From a virus, in IMG/VR virus record IMGVR_UViG_3300034102_000227, positions 1-26,856 of that record: DNA of 26,856 nucleotides. One strand, written 5' to 3'. Made by a program: the position numbers and the translations under genes. Shown here piece after piece: positions 5,492 to 15,329 of this stretch. The number at the start of each line of letters is the position of its first letter. Positions within the stretch are counted from its first letter, which is position 1. A model generated the notes under the pieces. It was not told the origin of the DNA and searched no databases. It saw nothing but the letters and a program-made list of their open reading frames with translations.

Positions 5492-8400
5492 ATGGCTGAT
5501 GTTCAATCCAATATTCATGTAAATATTGATACGTCTGATGCTTTAGCAAGTTTAAAACTTCTTCAGCGTCAAATATCAGCCTTCCATACACAAATGGCAA
5601 AGTCTGGTACCTCTGCAGCAGCGGTAGCAGCAAATCAAGCACAAAACTTGATGAACAGCATAAATGCAACTGGACAATTCCAAGCATCTATGCGAACAGT
5701 AACATCCAGCACAGAGTCTTTTACTAATGCTTTAGAAAAGAACAAGTTAACATCTAGAGAGTACTTTAGATATACTGGAGCAGCAACAAAAACTTTCGGT
5801 AGACTATTTAGGTCTGAATTTGAGACAATAAATAAAGTAGCACGAGAGCGTGTAAAGGATCTTCAGACTCAGTATATAAAGATGGGTCGTGGAGCCAATG
5901 GTGCTCTTCAGGCAATTGCTGTAAGACCTTTAACATTAGACATGCAGAATCTTGGCACACAGACAGCCATGGCAGCCCAGAAGCAGCAACTTCTGAATCA
6001 ACTATTAAAACAAGGATCGACCAACCTTCTAAACTTTGGTAAGAATACTCAGTGGGCAGGTCGCCAGTTGATGGTTGGTTTTACTGTTCCACTTGTAATG
6101 CTTGGAAGTGCTGCTGCTAAAACATTTATGCAAATGGAAGAGCAGGCAATTAGGTTTAAGCGTGTTTATGGTGACATGTTTACGACCAAAGAACAAACTG
6201 ACAGAATGGTTCAAGATATACAGCAACTAGCAAGAGAGTATACAAAGTATGGCGTTGCAGTAGAAGAAACAATGAAGATGGCTGCAGATGCAGCAGCAAT
6301 GGGTAAGGTTGGTGCCGATCTAACTGCACAGGTTGCACAGGCGACAAGACTTGCAGTGCTCGGTGGAGTTGAACAGTCTCAAGCCCTAGAGACCACAATA
6401 TCAATTACAAACGCATTCGGTACAGCAACAGAAGATTTAGCAAAAAAGATTAACTTTTTAAACTCAGTTGAAAACCAAACTGTTGTATCTATTGAAGATT
6501 TAACTATTGCAATTCCAAAGGCTGGACCAGTTGTTCAGCAACTTGGTGGAGATGTAGAGGATTTAGCATTCTTCCTAACAGCGATGAAGGAAGGTGGAAT
6601 CAATGCATCAGAAGGTGCAAACGCACTTAAGTCTGGTCTTGCTTCATTAATTAATCCATCTGAAAAGGCTTCAAAATTTTTAGCAGGGCTTGGTGTAAAT
6701 ATCAAGGGTATTGTAGAAGCAAACGCAGGAGATGTTAAGTCAACAGTAGTAGACTTTGCAAATGCACTAGATACTTTGGACCCACTTAATCGTGCTCGTG
6801 CCATTGAGCAATTGTTTGGAAAGTTCCAGTTTTCAAGACTATCTACTTTGTTTCAAAACGTAGTAGCCGAGGGTAGCCAGGCATCAAGAGTCTTAGAACT
6901 AACAAAAGCAACAACAGAAGAATTAGCAATCTTATCTGAACGAGAACTGGGAAAGATTGAAGAAACAACTACCTATAAGTTTAAAAAAGCAATTGAAGAT
7001 CTAAAGGTAACTCTTGCTCCAGTTGGAGAGCAGTTCTTAAAGGCTTTAACTCCAATCGTTGAGTTTGTAGCAAAGATTCTTGATAAGTTTAATGATCTAG
7101 GAGATGGAAGTAAGAGATTTATAACTATCTTAACAGTAGCCCTTGGTGCAGTAGGACCAGTAGCACTAATGGCTTTTGGTTTGCTTGCTAACGGTGTTGC
7201 AAATATAATTAAAATGTTTGCATCTTTAAGGTCTGTATTTACTAGAGCAGGGTCATCAACACAGATTCTTGGACAACAAACAGACTATTTAACTCAGCAA
7301 CAAATTGAGGCTTCTGCTGTAGCAGCATCACTTGATCAGGTTCATCAGAAACTTAGACAAACATTTACATCTGAAGCAACAGCAGTAAACACCCTAGCAT
7401 CAGCCTACAGGAGGGCCATAGCAGCACAAGCAGGCTTTACTGGTCCAGCAGGAAAGGCTCCAGGAGGCAAGGGCTTAAAGAAGTATTCAACAGGAACTAC
7501 AAAAGTCCCAGGAACTGGAAATGAAGATACTGTGTTCTCGATGCTTACTCCAGGAGAAGCAGTTATTCCAGCAAAGTCTGCACAAGACCCAGACAATAGG
7601 CCAGTAATTCGTGCAATGATCGCTGGTAAAAAAATTCAAGGGTATAACGGTGGAACTGATGATGCTCAAGAAGGTGTAGTAAAGTCAAGCAGAATGGCTG
7701 GAGAAACCCAGAAGTTCCATGTTGGCGCAAAGAATAAGATGCACATTGATGACATATTAAAGTCTCCAATGTCAGAACAAAAGGCCCTAACTTTAAGACT
7801 TTACAAAGACATATTAACAATGCAGGGTATTGAACCAAAAATCTTAGTTCAAGACGGACTTCTGTATGACTTTAAATCTGGATATAACCAGGCAATGTCA
7901 AAAGATACAGGTATCTCATTTGAACAATGGGAAGAAGAGTGGAAAAAGCGTGGACCAGAAAAGTGGAAGCCATCTGGTATTAATGCATTTGATGCAAAGA
8001 CAATTGACTCACTAATCTTAGAGACTATTCGTGGATCTGGCCCAAATGGGAAGCCACCAACTCATGTAAACGATGAGTTAGTAAGAAAAACACTTTTTGA
8101 AACCATACCAGCAAACAATCCTAAGATTACATCCTCACGTACTTTTGGTTTGATGAAAGCGCTACACTCTAATATAGCAAGTTTTAGCGTTCAAGAAGGT
8201 TTTGGTGGTAAGGATCCAGAGTCTACAAGAAAAGTATTAGAAAGAGCAAAAGAATTAGGAATTATTCAGGGCTATGAGTATGAGCCTGGGAAAACTCCAG
8301 ACAAGAGAAGAATTGTTCTTATAGATAATAATGGAGAAAAGAGTTCTCCGTTCAGAGGTCCTAGTGGAGATAGACTAGGAACTACAGCAACAACTTTTTC

Positions 8401-11400
8401 TGCGTTTAGAGAAGCAGCCTTTGGGGAAAGAAACAAACAACTAGACAGACTAGACAAAGATGTTAGGTCAAGTCCACTCAAAGAATCAAAGCCAGAAAAG
8501 TATGGCACACAGATAGCGCAAACATCTGGAAGAAGTTTTACTGCACTAAAGGGTCTTGGCGGAGTATATGAAACAGCAGACAATAAAAAAGTTTTTGTAA
8601 AGCCAGCAAACAGTTACAGAGAAGCCCTTGCAGAACAAAGAGCAACCACGATTGCTAGGAGAGTTCATGGCCTAGATGCTCCAGAACAAACAATTAAAAC
8701 AATTTTAGATCCAACAGATCCAAAAGGTAAAAGAAGAATCGTTGTTCTTGAGTCAGCATTTGATCCAAGGTTTGATCCAGAAAAAATGTCTAACAAGTTT
8801 ACACAAGAAGAATACATTAAGCAAAATGTTGCTGCAGCACTAAGAGGAGATAAAGACCTAGGTAGAGGAAACCTTGGAGGAAATGTTCTTGCAGACGTTG
8901 GCCCTGCTGGAGTATTTGCTACCGCTTCTGGCGAAAGAGATTTTGCACAAACATTTGATAAAAAAACAAAAACATACATTGATAACCTTCCTTCAATGGA
9001 ACAGCAGGCAAGAATAAATCTTGGAATTGATGACCCACTACCAGGTGGAGGTCGTAAAAGATTCTTTGCAGTTCAAACAAAAGAAATTGTAGAAAAAATG
9101 ACAGCAGACCAGTACCAGGCTGCTATGAAAAAAGAAATTCAAGAGGCTCTTAATAAGATAAGGCCTGTTATAGATAGTTTTGGAATCACAGATCCTCAAG
9201 AAAAGGCAGTCTATGAGGCAATGGAAAAAAGACTTCAAGCAGGTCTTAATGCCGACTGGAAAGGAATTCATCAACTACACAGTTCTATTGCTATAAAGCC
9301 AGGAGAACTTTTTGAAGATGAAAAAACTGAAAAGTTAACAAAACCAAAGACAAAACAACTACCAAAGAATGTTGAATCTTCTCAAGGTAAAAAAGACACA
9401 TTAATAACCACGGTTCCAAAAGGAAAAAGAGTTGTTCAAGGAGCACCTAGAAGAGTAGGAAAAACTATTATTCCTGGCGCAGCAAATGCTCCAGAAGCAA
9501 GAAGTACAATTGCAGCAGCAATAGTGGATGGCGCAAGAGGGTCAGTTGCAGAAGCAAAGGCAGTCGGCACAACTATTGGAACAACACTTTCACAATCAGC
9601 AGCCCTTGCATCTAGAAGTTTGCTATATGGCACGGGACCAATAGATGCTAACGCTAAATCTTTAAGAAGACAAATAGAAAAAAGACAAAGAATAGAAGCA
9701 AGAACACAAGCAAAGGCAGCAGCATCTAAAAAAGCCCTCTATGGAGATGGCGAAATTGATGCTATTGCAAAATCTAAGAGACGTAATGCTCAAAAGAGAA
9801 GTAGGCTAGAACAAAATGTTGGAATGCCAGGATCAGTAATTACTGCTGGAACTGCAGAATCAGCACAAAGACAAACACTATCTAGCAGATTAAAGTCTAA
9901 ATTTGGAACAAAGTATGACGAAGATGGAAATAAGATTCCAAGAAAAATGACTAAAGCAGGAGTAACTGGTGGAGCAATGGCAGCATCAGGCGCTGCAATG
10001 ATGGCTTCTATGATTCCTGGACAGATTGGCGAGATGGCACAAAAAATAATGATGCCTTTAATGGGTCTTTCAATGATACTTCCAATGTTGTCAAGTGCGA
10101 TGGGTATTGCAACTATTGCAATCGGTGCATTAGTTGCTGGTATTTGGCTATTTAAAAAGAAACAAGATGATGCAATCAAAGCAGAAGCAAGACTTGTTGA
10201 TGAGTTATATGCAACAACAAAGAAAATGCAACAGGTCGGAGAGATAACTGGCAAGGTAGGCGCATCAGAACTTTCAGCACGTAAGCGAGAATCAGCAGGC
10301 GGAGATTTTTCTTTTGAGCGCAAGGGCGCTAAGTTTGGAAGCACATTCCTAAAAAGTGAAGCAGGCAAAGCAGATATATCAGCCTTTGAAACAAGATTTA
10401 AGGCTATGCCAGATATTGCCATGAAAGAATTTTCATTAAAACTAGCAAGTTATGTTTCAGATGGTGTAATTGATGCAGCCCAGGCTACAAGTATTGCAGA
10501 CCAGGTTGGCATTGAGTTCCAAGACAAGACTATTGGAATAAAGATTCAAGGACAGTTGCAAAAATTGCTAACATCAAATGGAAAAGATATAACAAAAGAA
10601 CCTTTTGAAGTTAGAATTAAGATTGCAGAAGAAACAGTATCTCAATTTGATAACTTAGTCCCAAATCTTCAAAGTCAATTAGATAGAGCAGAACAACAAA
10701 AAAATAAATTAGGTGATAAATTAACTCTAGGAATGACTGATTATGCATCGTATGCTATTACAAGAGAAGAGTTTGATGCAATAGAAAAAGAATTTAGATA
10801 TGCTGAAAAAAGAGTTGATTCTATTAAAAATTCTATTAAGCAAAATTCTGCTTTTGCTTCAGGAATGGCAAGTCAAGCATATGAAGCAATTCAAGCACAA
10901 ATTGACGGTATAGAAGTTACTACATCAAAAACTATTGATAAACTAAAAGCAGATAAAGCAGCAACAAAAGACTTAGAAAAAAAAGCACTAATTCAAAAAG
11001 AGATAGACTTATTAGAACAAAAAAGAGTGGCTTCTGTTGGCAAACTTAGAATAATGAATGACAGAGTTACAGCAGGAATTGAGCAACAACTTAAACTTGC
11101 ATCTTCTGGTGAAAAACAAGCATTCTTTACTGGCAGCAAAGAAGCAGTAAAAACGAGATTTAAGGGAACAAGGCAAGAGGGCGATGCAAATATGCTGCTT
11201 GCAAAAACTGCACAAATAAAAGAGTCTGTTGTAAGAGCAAAAATAGAAGCAGTAGTTTCTTCTGGACAGTTTAGTCCAGGACAAGCATCAGGATTTATTA
11301 ATTTATTTACTGATGATGACGAAAACTTAAAGAAAACATTTGATACATTTTTAAATGTTCAGGGCATAGATGATTTAAATAAACTTCAATCTATACTTGG

Positions 11401-14400
11401 AGGATTTGAAGACCAAAAATTAGCAAAAGACATAATGGTAAACATGTCTGGCTTAACAGACTCAGACTTCCAGGCACAGTATTCAACCCTTGTTCTGTTG
11501 CAACAAATGGATAATGAAGAAATTAATATTGAAATAGTACTAAAGGATCCAAAGGCACTTGCAAAAATAACCAGGATTAATACAGCAATTGAAGCAATGC
11601 CAGATGTAACAAAAAAAGAAGTAGAACTTGTATTAGACAAGGCAGGAATGGATGCAACAGCAATTGAAAAAATTTCTGAAAATTGGGAATATTTTGCAGG
11701 GCTTCCATCAGATTTAAGAAAAACAGCACTTCAAACATTCACAACTTTACATGCAACTATATTTGCTAATAAAGAATCTAGAATGGAATGGGCAAGAAGT
11801 TATGCTGAAAGCATGACTCCTAGATTACGTAAACGAAATCATGAAGAAGCCGTAACAAGAGTCCTTACAACTATAATTGATGTTAAAACTGGAAAGTTTA
11901 CCGACAAGGGAAGCAAAGCAGCAAAAGAAGATGTTCTTGAGCAAGTAAAAGACATAATTGGATTACAAACCATGATGGATAATCTAATGAAGGGTAAGGG
12001 TGGTGGCTCTAAGGACGAAAAAGCCAAGATAGAATCATCACCATTAGATGATTTGGTAAAGAAACTAAAAAATGTAAGAAAAAATCAAATTAAGTTTACA
12101 GAGGGATGGATAGCATCATTTAAAACTCTAAACACCTTGTTTGGTAAAAATAAAACTGTTGGCATATTTAGCGGTATTGAAAATGATCTAAGAGATTTAG
12201 GAGCAGGAGAAAACCTAATTGACCTTATTACTGGGATGACTCCTGAAGAGTTTGAAACATACAAGGATAGACTTTTTGACTTTGATGCAAATGGGAATAT
12301 CACAGGAATAAAGGATGATGCTCAAAGCATTCAGGATGCCCTTGATTCAATCAGACTTGGAGAGTTTGTAAGTGATCAAGAAAAGATGGCAAGGCAAATT
12401 GGAAATCAGGTTACAGCACTAAATAGACTTAGGGCTGCTGGTATTGAAGGATCTGTTGCACTAGAGGCAGTTGCAGATGCAACCTTTGCTGCAGCCATTG
12501 CAAATAAAAATTTAGATGATAGACAGATAAAAGAAATTGCTGATGCCTGGAGAATAGCAACTGCTGAAAAAAGAAATTATGCTGCCATTGACGCATTGAC
12601 TAATGAAGAAACAGGCCTAGATAGAGAAATTGAAATCTTAAAAAAGTTAACAGAACTAATGGGCCAGTTTACAAAAGAACAACTGGACGCAATAATGTCC
12701 AGTGCTGCTCTTAAGCAAGCGTTAATTGATCTAGCATCATTTAAACCAGGAGATGCTGGGTTTGAACAATTCTTAAGAGTGCTTAGAAAAACATTAGAAA
12801 AAGAAAAGATTCAGTTAAATCTTGATAAGAATACTATTGAAGGAATGCAAAAGATTTTTGATCAAGGCTTTGCTACAGCAATGGAGCGAGTAGATGTTAA
12901 AGAGAAAAAGTTAACTTTACAATTTGAAGTAGAAACAGAAGATTTTCAGAATAAAATTGATAAAGCACAAGATCAAATTGATTTGGCTGAGTATGAAAAA
13001 GATGACAAAGAAGCAGCGCTTAGAGAAATTGAAAAACAAGAAGAAAAAATTAATGAAAAGTATGACGAAAGAATTAAGGCTTTAGATGAAGTTGAAAAAG
13101 CAAATGCTGCAATCTCTGCTCAGCAAAAGGGACAACTATCTCTTGCCGAAGCGCTGACATCTGGAGATATAGCAGCAGCAGCAAGGGCTGCTCAAGATAT
13201 GAGGGCACAGGCAGCAGCAGATGCGGTTACAAAAGAAAGAGATGTATTAGAAAAGTCTAGAGAAAGAGAACTCTCAAAAGTTACAGAGGGTGGCAAAACC
13301 AGAAAACAACTCGAAACAAGAATTAAAGAACTAGAAGATACTATTTTTAATCTAGAAGAAAAAGAAATTGAGCCAAATCAAGAGAACATAAGGAAAAAGA
13401 ATGTTGACCTTAGAGAGCAAGTAAAAGAACTTGACAAGGTTAGAAGAACATGGGAGCAATACCAGAATGCAATTGATGAGGCAAGAGTTAATAATAAGGT
13501 GGCAGACAAAGCAATAGCAGATGCCCTAGAGGTTATGCCTAGACTTAAAGAAGCATACAGAACTCAGTGCCCACCTGGATTCATGTGGGACGAAGGAATA
13601 AAAGACTGTATACCAATTCCAGAACCAATTATTCCAGCAGGAACAAATGAGTGTCCAGATGGAACCACTGACGATGGCAATGGAAACTGTGTGGCAACAA
13701 AAGTTGCAGATCCAGGTGGTGCAACACCTTGCGTCGCTAACGCTGGCATGGGATGCGGTTGGAACATGAATGGGCTTATTCAGTGCGATGGAACTTGCGA
13801 AGGCGGAGAAGATCCTGGAAAAATAAACACAGTCAAAACCTGCCCTAAAGGTCAGGAAAAAAATGCTCAAGGAAATTGTGTTCCAATAAAAAAAGCAGAG
13901 GTTACAAAAAAGGAGGGAGGAGCAAAGACATGTGCAGCAGGAGAAACACTGGTAAATGGAAAGTGTGTTAAAAAACCAACACTAGGTGAACTAAACAAAA
14001 ATGACCCAATGTTTGTTAGTTCTGCCTTGCATAGAGAAGAACTTGCTAGAATTGCTGCAGATAATAAAAAGAATCAAATGCTATTCCAGCAAAACATGAA
14101 TGTTAGAGACGTAACAAAAAATGCTGGAAATACTCCAGGACAGCATCTACAACAATTCTACAAAATGCAAAATGATCTTGCTGTACAAAAAGCCATGGCC
14201 CCAACTCCAGGAATGCTTGCCCAAGACAAGGCTGTTAAGGAAGCGGCAGCCAGAGCCGCTAAAGCAGCAGCAGACAAAAAAGCAAAAGATGCAGCGAACC
14301 TAAAGAACTTTGGTGGTAATGCAGCAGCAGCAAATGCATTTGGCAACTGGCCAATCAAGAGATCAATGGGTGGATTAATTCCTAAGTATTTCTCCCTTGG

Positions 14401-14695
14401 TGGTTTTGCTACTGCCCTTGGAAGTTTTGCTAAAGGAACAGATACAGTTCCAGCAATGTTAACTCCAGGAGAATTTATAATGAGCAAGTATGCTGTAGAA
14501 ACCCACGGTATAAATACAATGAAGTCAATCAATAGTGGCCAGCCAACTGGCGGAGCAGTGTATAATAATACATATACATTAACTGTTAATGCAAAGACGG
14601 ATGCAAATCCAAATGATATTGCTCAAGCAGTAATGTCAACTATTAAGAGGGTTGATGATAGAAGAATTAGGGGAGTGTCGTTAAATGGCCGATGA
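5492..14695 (+). CDS. Tail tape measure protein
   Basis: 3067 residues, the largest gene in the window. It sets tail length and is ejected with the DNA. If all of it were extended at about 0.15 nm per residue, the tail would be near 460 nm; folded inserts would lower that. In order: helical N-terminus; hydrophobic segment ~187-230 (RQLMVGFTVPLVMLGSAA); helical core ending in a membrane-type segment ~543-577; GTGNEDTVFSMLTPGE at ~675-689; a globular insert ~1010-1260 with kinase-like motifs; a basic repeat region ~1378-1440; membrane-type segments ~1517-1550; long helices; coiled coil ~2470-2690; a cysteine-rich module 2693-2825; and a second TDTVPAMLTPGE at 2989-2994 in the Gly/Ala-rich C-terminus. 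ATG 5492 is preceded by AAGAGGTG (5478-5485); ATG 5488 hits a stop after two codons. The 3' end overlaps the next gene by 11 nt. Confidence 0.9.
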   Translation: MADVQSNIHVNIDTSDALASLKLLQRQISAFHTQMAKSGTSAAAVAANQAQNLMNSINATGQFQASMRTVTSSTESFTNALEKNKLTSREYFRYTGAATKTFGRLFRSEFETINKVARERVKDLQTQYIKMGRGANGALQAIAVRPLTLDMQNLGTQTAMAAQKQQLLNQLLKQGSTNLLNFGKNTQWAGRQLMVGFTVPLVMLGSAAAKTFMQMEEQAIRFKRVYGDMFTTKEQTDRMVQDIQQLAREYTKYGVAVEETMKMAADAAAMGKVGADLTAQVAQATRLAVLGGVEQSQALETTISITNAFGTATEDLAKKINFLNSVENQTVVSIEDLTIAIPKAGPVVQQLGGDVEDLAFFLTAMKEGGINASEGANALKSGLASLINPSEKASKFLAGLGVNIKGIVEANAGDVKSTVVDFANALDTLDPLNRARAIEQLFGKFQFSRLSTLFQNVVAEGSQASRVLELTKATTEELAILSERELGKIEETTTYKFKKAIEDLKVTLAPVGEQFLKALTPIVEFVAKILDKFNDLGDGSKRFITILTVALGAVGPVALMAFGLLANGVANIIKMFASLRSVFTRAGSSTQILGQQTDYLTQQQIEASAVAASLDQVHQKLRQTFTSEATAVNTLASAYRRAIAAQAGFTGPAGKAPGGKGLKKYSTGTTKVPGTGNEDTVFSMLTPGEAVIPAKSAQDPDNRPVIRAMIAGKKIQGYNGGTDDAQEGVVKSSRMAGETQKFHVGAKNKMHIDDILKSPMSEQKALTLRLYKDILTMQGIEPKILVQDGLLYDFKSGYNQAMSKDTGISFEQWEEEWKKRGPEKWKPSGINAFDAKTIDSLILETIRGSGPNGKPPTHVNDELVRKTLFETIPANNPKITSSRTFGLMKALHSNIASFSVQEGFGGKDPESTRKVLERAKELGIIQGYEYEPGKTPDKRRIVLIDNNGEKSSPFRGPSGDRLGTTATTFSAFREAAFGERNKQLDRLDKDVRSSPLKESKPEKYGTQIAQTSGRSFTALKGLGGVYETADNKKVFVKPANSYREALAEQRATTIARRVHGLDAPEQTIKTILDPTDPKGKRRIVVLESAFDPRFDPEKMSNKFTQEEYIKQNVAAALRGDKDLGRGNLGGNVLADVGPAGVFATASGERDFAQTFDKKTKTYIDNLPSMEQQARINLGIDDPLPGGGRKRFFAVQTKEIVEKMTADQYQAAMKKEIQEALNKIRPVIDSFGITDPQEKAVYEAMEKRLQAGLNADWKGIHQLHSSIAIKPGELFEDEKTEKLTKPKTKQLPKNVESSQGKKDTLITTVPKGKRVVQGAPRRVGKTIIPGAANAPEARSTIAAAIVDGARGSVAEAKAVGTTIGTTLSQSAALASRSLLYGTGPIDANAKSLRRQIEKRQRIEARTQAKAAASKKALYGDGEIDAIAKSKRRNAQKRSRLEQNVGMPGSVITAGTAESAQRQTLSSRLKSKFGTKYDEDGNKIPRKMTKAGVTGGAMAASGAAMMASMIPGQIGEMAQKIMMPLMGLSMILPMLSSAMGIATIAIGALVAGIWLFKKKQDDAIKAEARLVDELYATTKKMQQVGEITGKVGASELSARKRESAGGDFSFERKGAKFGSTFLKSEAGKADISAFETRFKAMPDIAMKEFSLKLASYVSDGVIDAAQATSIADQVGIEFQDKTIGIKIQGQLQKLLTSNGKDITKEPFEVRIKIAEETVSQFDNLVPNLQSQLDRAEQQKNKLGDKLTLGMTDYASYAITREEFDAIEKEFRYAEKRVDSIKNSIKQNSAFASGMASQAYEAIQAQIDGIEVTTSKTIDKLKADKAATKDLEKKALIQKEIDLLEQKRVASVGKLRIMNDRVTAGIEQQLKLASSGEKQAFFTGSKEAVKTRFKGTRQEGDANMLLAKTAQIKESVVRAKIEAVVSSGQFSPGQASGFINLFTDDDENLKKTFDTFLNVQGIDDLNKLQSILGGFEDQKLAKDIMVNMSGLTDSDFQAQYSTLVLLQQMDNEEINIEIVLKDPKALAKITRINTAIEAMPDVTKKEVELVLDKAGMDATAIEKISENWEYFAGLPSDLRKTALQTFTTLHATIFANKESRMEWARSYAESMTPRLRKRNHEEAVTRVLTTIIDVKTGKFTDKGSKAAKEDVLEQVKDIIGLQTMMDNLMKGKGGGSKDEKAKIESSPLDDLVKKLKNVRKNQIKFTEGWIASFKTLNTLFGKNKTVGIFSGIENDLRDLGAGENLIDLITGMTPEEFETYKDRLFDFDANGNITGIKDDAQSIQDALDSIRLGEFVSDQEKMARQIGNQVTALNRLRAAGIEGSVALEAVADATFAAAIANKNLDDRQIKEIADAWRIATAEKRNYAAIDALTNEETGLDREIEILKKLTELMGQFTKEQLDAIMSSAALKQALIDLASFKPGDAGFEQFLRVLRKTLEKEKIQLNLDKNTIEGMQKIFDQGFATAMERVDVKEKKLTLQFEVETEDFQNKIDKAQDQIDLAEYEKDDKEAALREIEKQEEKINEKYDERIKALDEVEKANAAISAQQKGQLSLAEALTSGDIAAAARAAQDMRAQAAADAVTKERDVLEKSRERELSKVTEGGKTRKQLETRIKELEDTIFNLEEKEIEPNQENIRKKNVDLREQVKELDKVRRTWEQYQNAIDEARVNNKVADKAIADALEVMPRLKEAYRTQCPPGFMWDEGIKDCIPIPEPIIPAGTNECPDGTTDDGNGNCVATKVADPGGATPCVANAGMGCGWNMNGLIQCDGTCEGGEDPGKINTVKTCPKGQEKNAQGNCVPIKKAEVTKKEGGAKTCAAGETLVNGKCVKKPTLGELNKNDPMFVSSALHREELARIAADNKKNQMLFQQNMNVRDVTKNAGNTPGQHLQQFYKMQNDLAVQKAMAPTPGMLAQDKAVKEAAARAAKAAADKKAKDAANLKNFGGNAAAANAFGNWPIKRSMGGLIPKYFSLGGFATALGSFAKGTDTVPAMLTPGEFIMSKYAVETHGINTMKSINSGQPTGGAVYNNTYTLTVNAKTDANPNDIAQAVMSTIKRVDDRRIRGVSLNGR
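8522..9300 (+). other. Candidate kinase-like domain inside the tape measure protein
   Basis: Residues ~1011-1270 differ in character from the helical tape measure around them. Spacing of polar residues resembles a PI kinase/HipA-type fold: a Gly-rich strand pair (GLGGVYETADNKK), a strand lysine (VFVKP, K1037), a helix with acidic candidates (REALAEQRATTIAR, E1044 and E1048), a hinge-like strand (RRIVVLESAF), then D1122-x4-N1127 within RGDKDLGRGNLGGN, and D1150-F in SGERDF. D-x4-N matches the catalytic loop spacing of PI kinases and HipA. This is motif reading by eye; the fold and any activity are unproven. Confidence 0.4.
9623..9811 (+). repeat. Two-copy basic repeat in the tape measure protein
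   Basis: Residues 1378-1402 and 1416-1440 share the pattern LYGxGxIDAxAKSxRRxxxKRxRxE, with 16 of 25 positions identical and a period of 38 residues. The repeat lies in a basic, Ala-rich linker between the possible kinase-like insert and the membrane segments. Confidence 0.8.
13568..13966 (+). other. Cysteine-rich module of the tape measure protein
   Basis: Residues 2693-2825 hold 12 cysteines. Four units follow a C-(P/A)-x-G-(7-11 residues)-C pattern with V or I usually next, e.g. CPPGFMWDEGIKDC, CPDGTTDDGNGNC, CPKGQEKNAQGNC, CAAGETLVNGKC; the third is preceded by a unit with four closely spaced cysteines (CVANAGMGCGWNMN..., QCDGTC). It looks like a small disulfide-bonded or metal-binding domain array placed right after the coiled coil. 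Confidence 0.8.
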
Positions 14696-15329
14696 AGAAG
14701 AGATTGACCGCAGAGTAACATATATACAGGGTCGCAGAAAATATAACAGACCTAGCGGAATGCTGTGGTCTGAAAACTCTGGAACCCTTAAAGATGGTTT
14801 GTATGTTCCAAATGGTTATGAAGTTGGAGTAGATCCACTAAACGTTGAAGACCAGACACTGCTTGATCAATTTATTTTAACTACTGATGACAACAGGCAG
14901 CCACTTGAGTTCTCAGAAGAAAGAATTGAAAAGCGTGAAAGAATGATCAATGGTCGAATGAGATCATATCACATTGCAGATAAACTTACATTAAGCACAA
15001 GTTGGAACATGATACCATCTAGGTCTCACTCAGACATTCCAAACTTTGATGATGTTACTGGAATTTCACCACGAAAGGCCTACACATCTGATGGCGGAGC
15101 AGGCGGAGCAGACATGCTTGAGTGGTATGATTCTCACAAAGGTTCTTTCTGGGTATTTCTTGCATATGACAGAAAAGGTATTTTTAAAGGAACACCAGAG
15201 CCTTACGATCACCTTGCACAATACAACCAACTCATAGAAATGTTTATTAGTGATTTTTCATACTCTGTTGAAAAAAGAGGAACTAATTTTGATTTCTGGA
15301 ATGTCTCAATAAGTCTGGAAGAGGTATAA
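14685..15329 (+). CDS. Distal tail / minor tail protein
   Basis: 214 residues. It begins MADEEEIDRRVTYIQGRRKY and continues with short strands and loops, including MLWSENSGTLKDGLYVP, a segment with ERMINGRMRSYHIADKLTLSTSWNMIPSR, a Gly-rich loop (YTSDGGAGGADMLEWY), a strand pair with HKGSFWVFLAYDRKG, and a C-terminal FISDFSYSVEKRGTNFDFWNVSISLEEV that looks like the closing strand of a tube-like beta sandwich. The first gene after the tape measure gene in siphoviruses is normally the distal tail protein, which forms the ring between tube and hub. The call relies on this position and on the beta-rich pattern. It overlaps the tape measure gene by 11 nt and the next gene by 1 nt. Confidence 0.55.
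   Translation: MADEEEIDRRVTYIQGRRKYNRPSGMLWSENSGTLKDGLYVPNGYEVGVDPLNVEDQTLLDQFILTTDDNRQPLEFSEERIEKRERMINGRMRSYHIADKLTLSTSWNMIPSRSHSDIPNFDDVTGISPRKAYTSDGGAGGADMLEWYDSHKGSFWVFLAYDRKGIFKGTPEPYDHLAQYNQLIEMFISDFSYSVEKRGTNFDFWNVSISLEEV

Noticed and set aside
9790-10422. 210-codon open frame on the - strand
   Set aside because: It lies wholly inside the tape measure gene and has low-complexity Ile/Ala/Pro content typical of the reverse complement of AT-rich coding DNA; no ribosome site or promoter supports it.
14121-14303. 60-codon + strand frame inside the tape measure gene
   Set aside because: It is an out-of-frame shadow with no ribosome site; its Lys/Gln-rich product reflects Ala-rich codons in the true frame.
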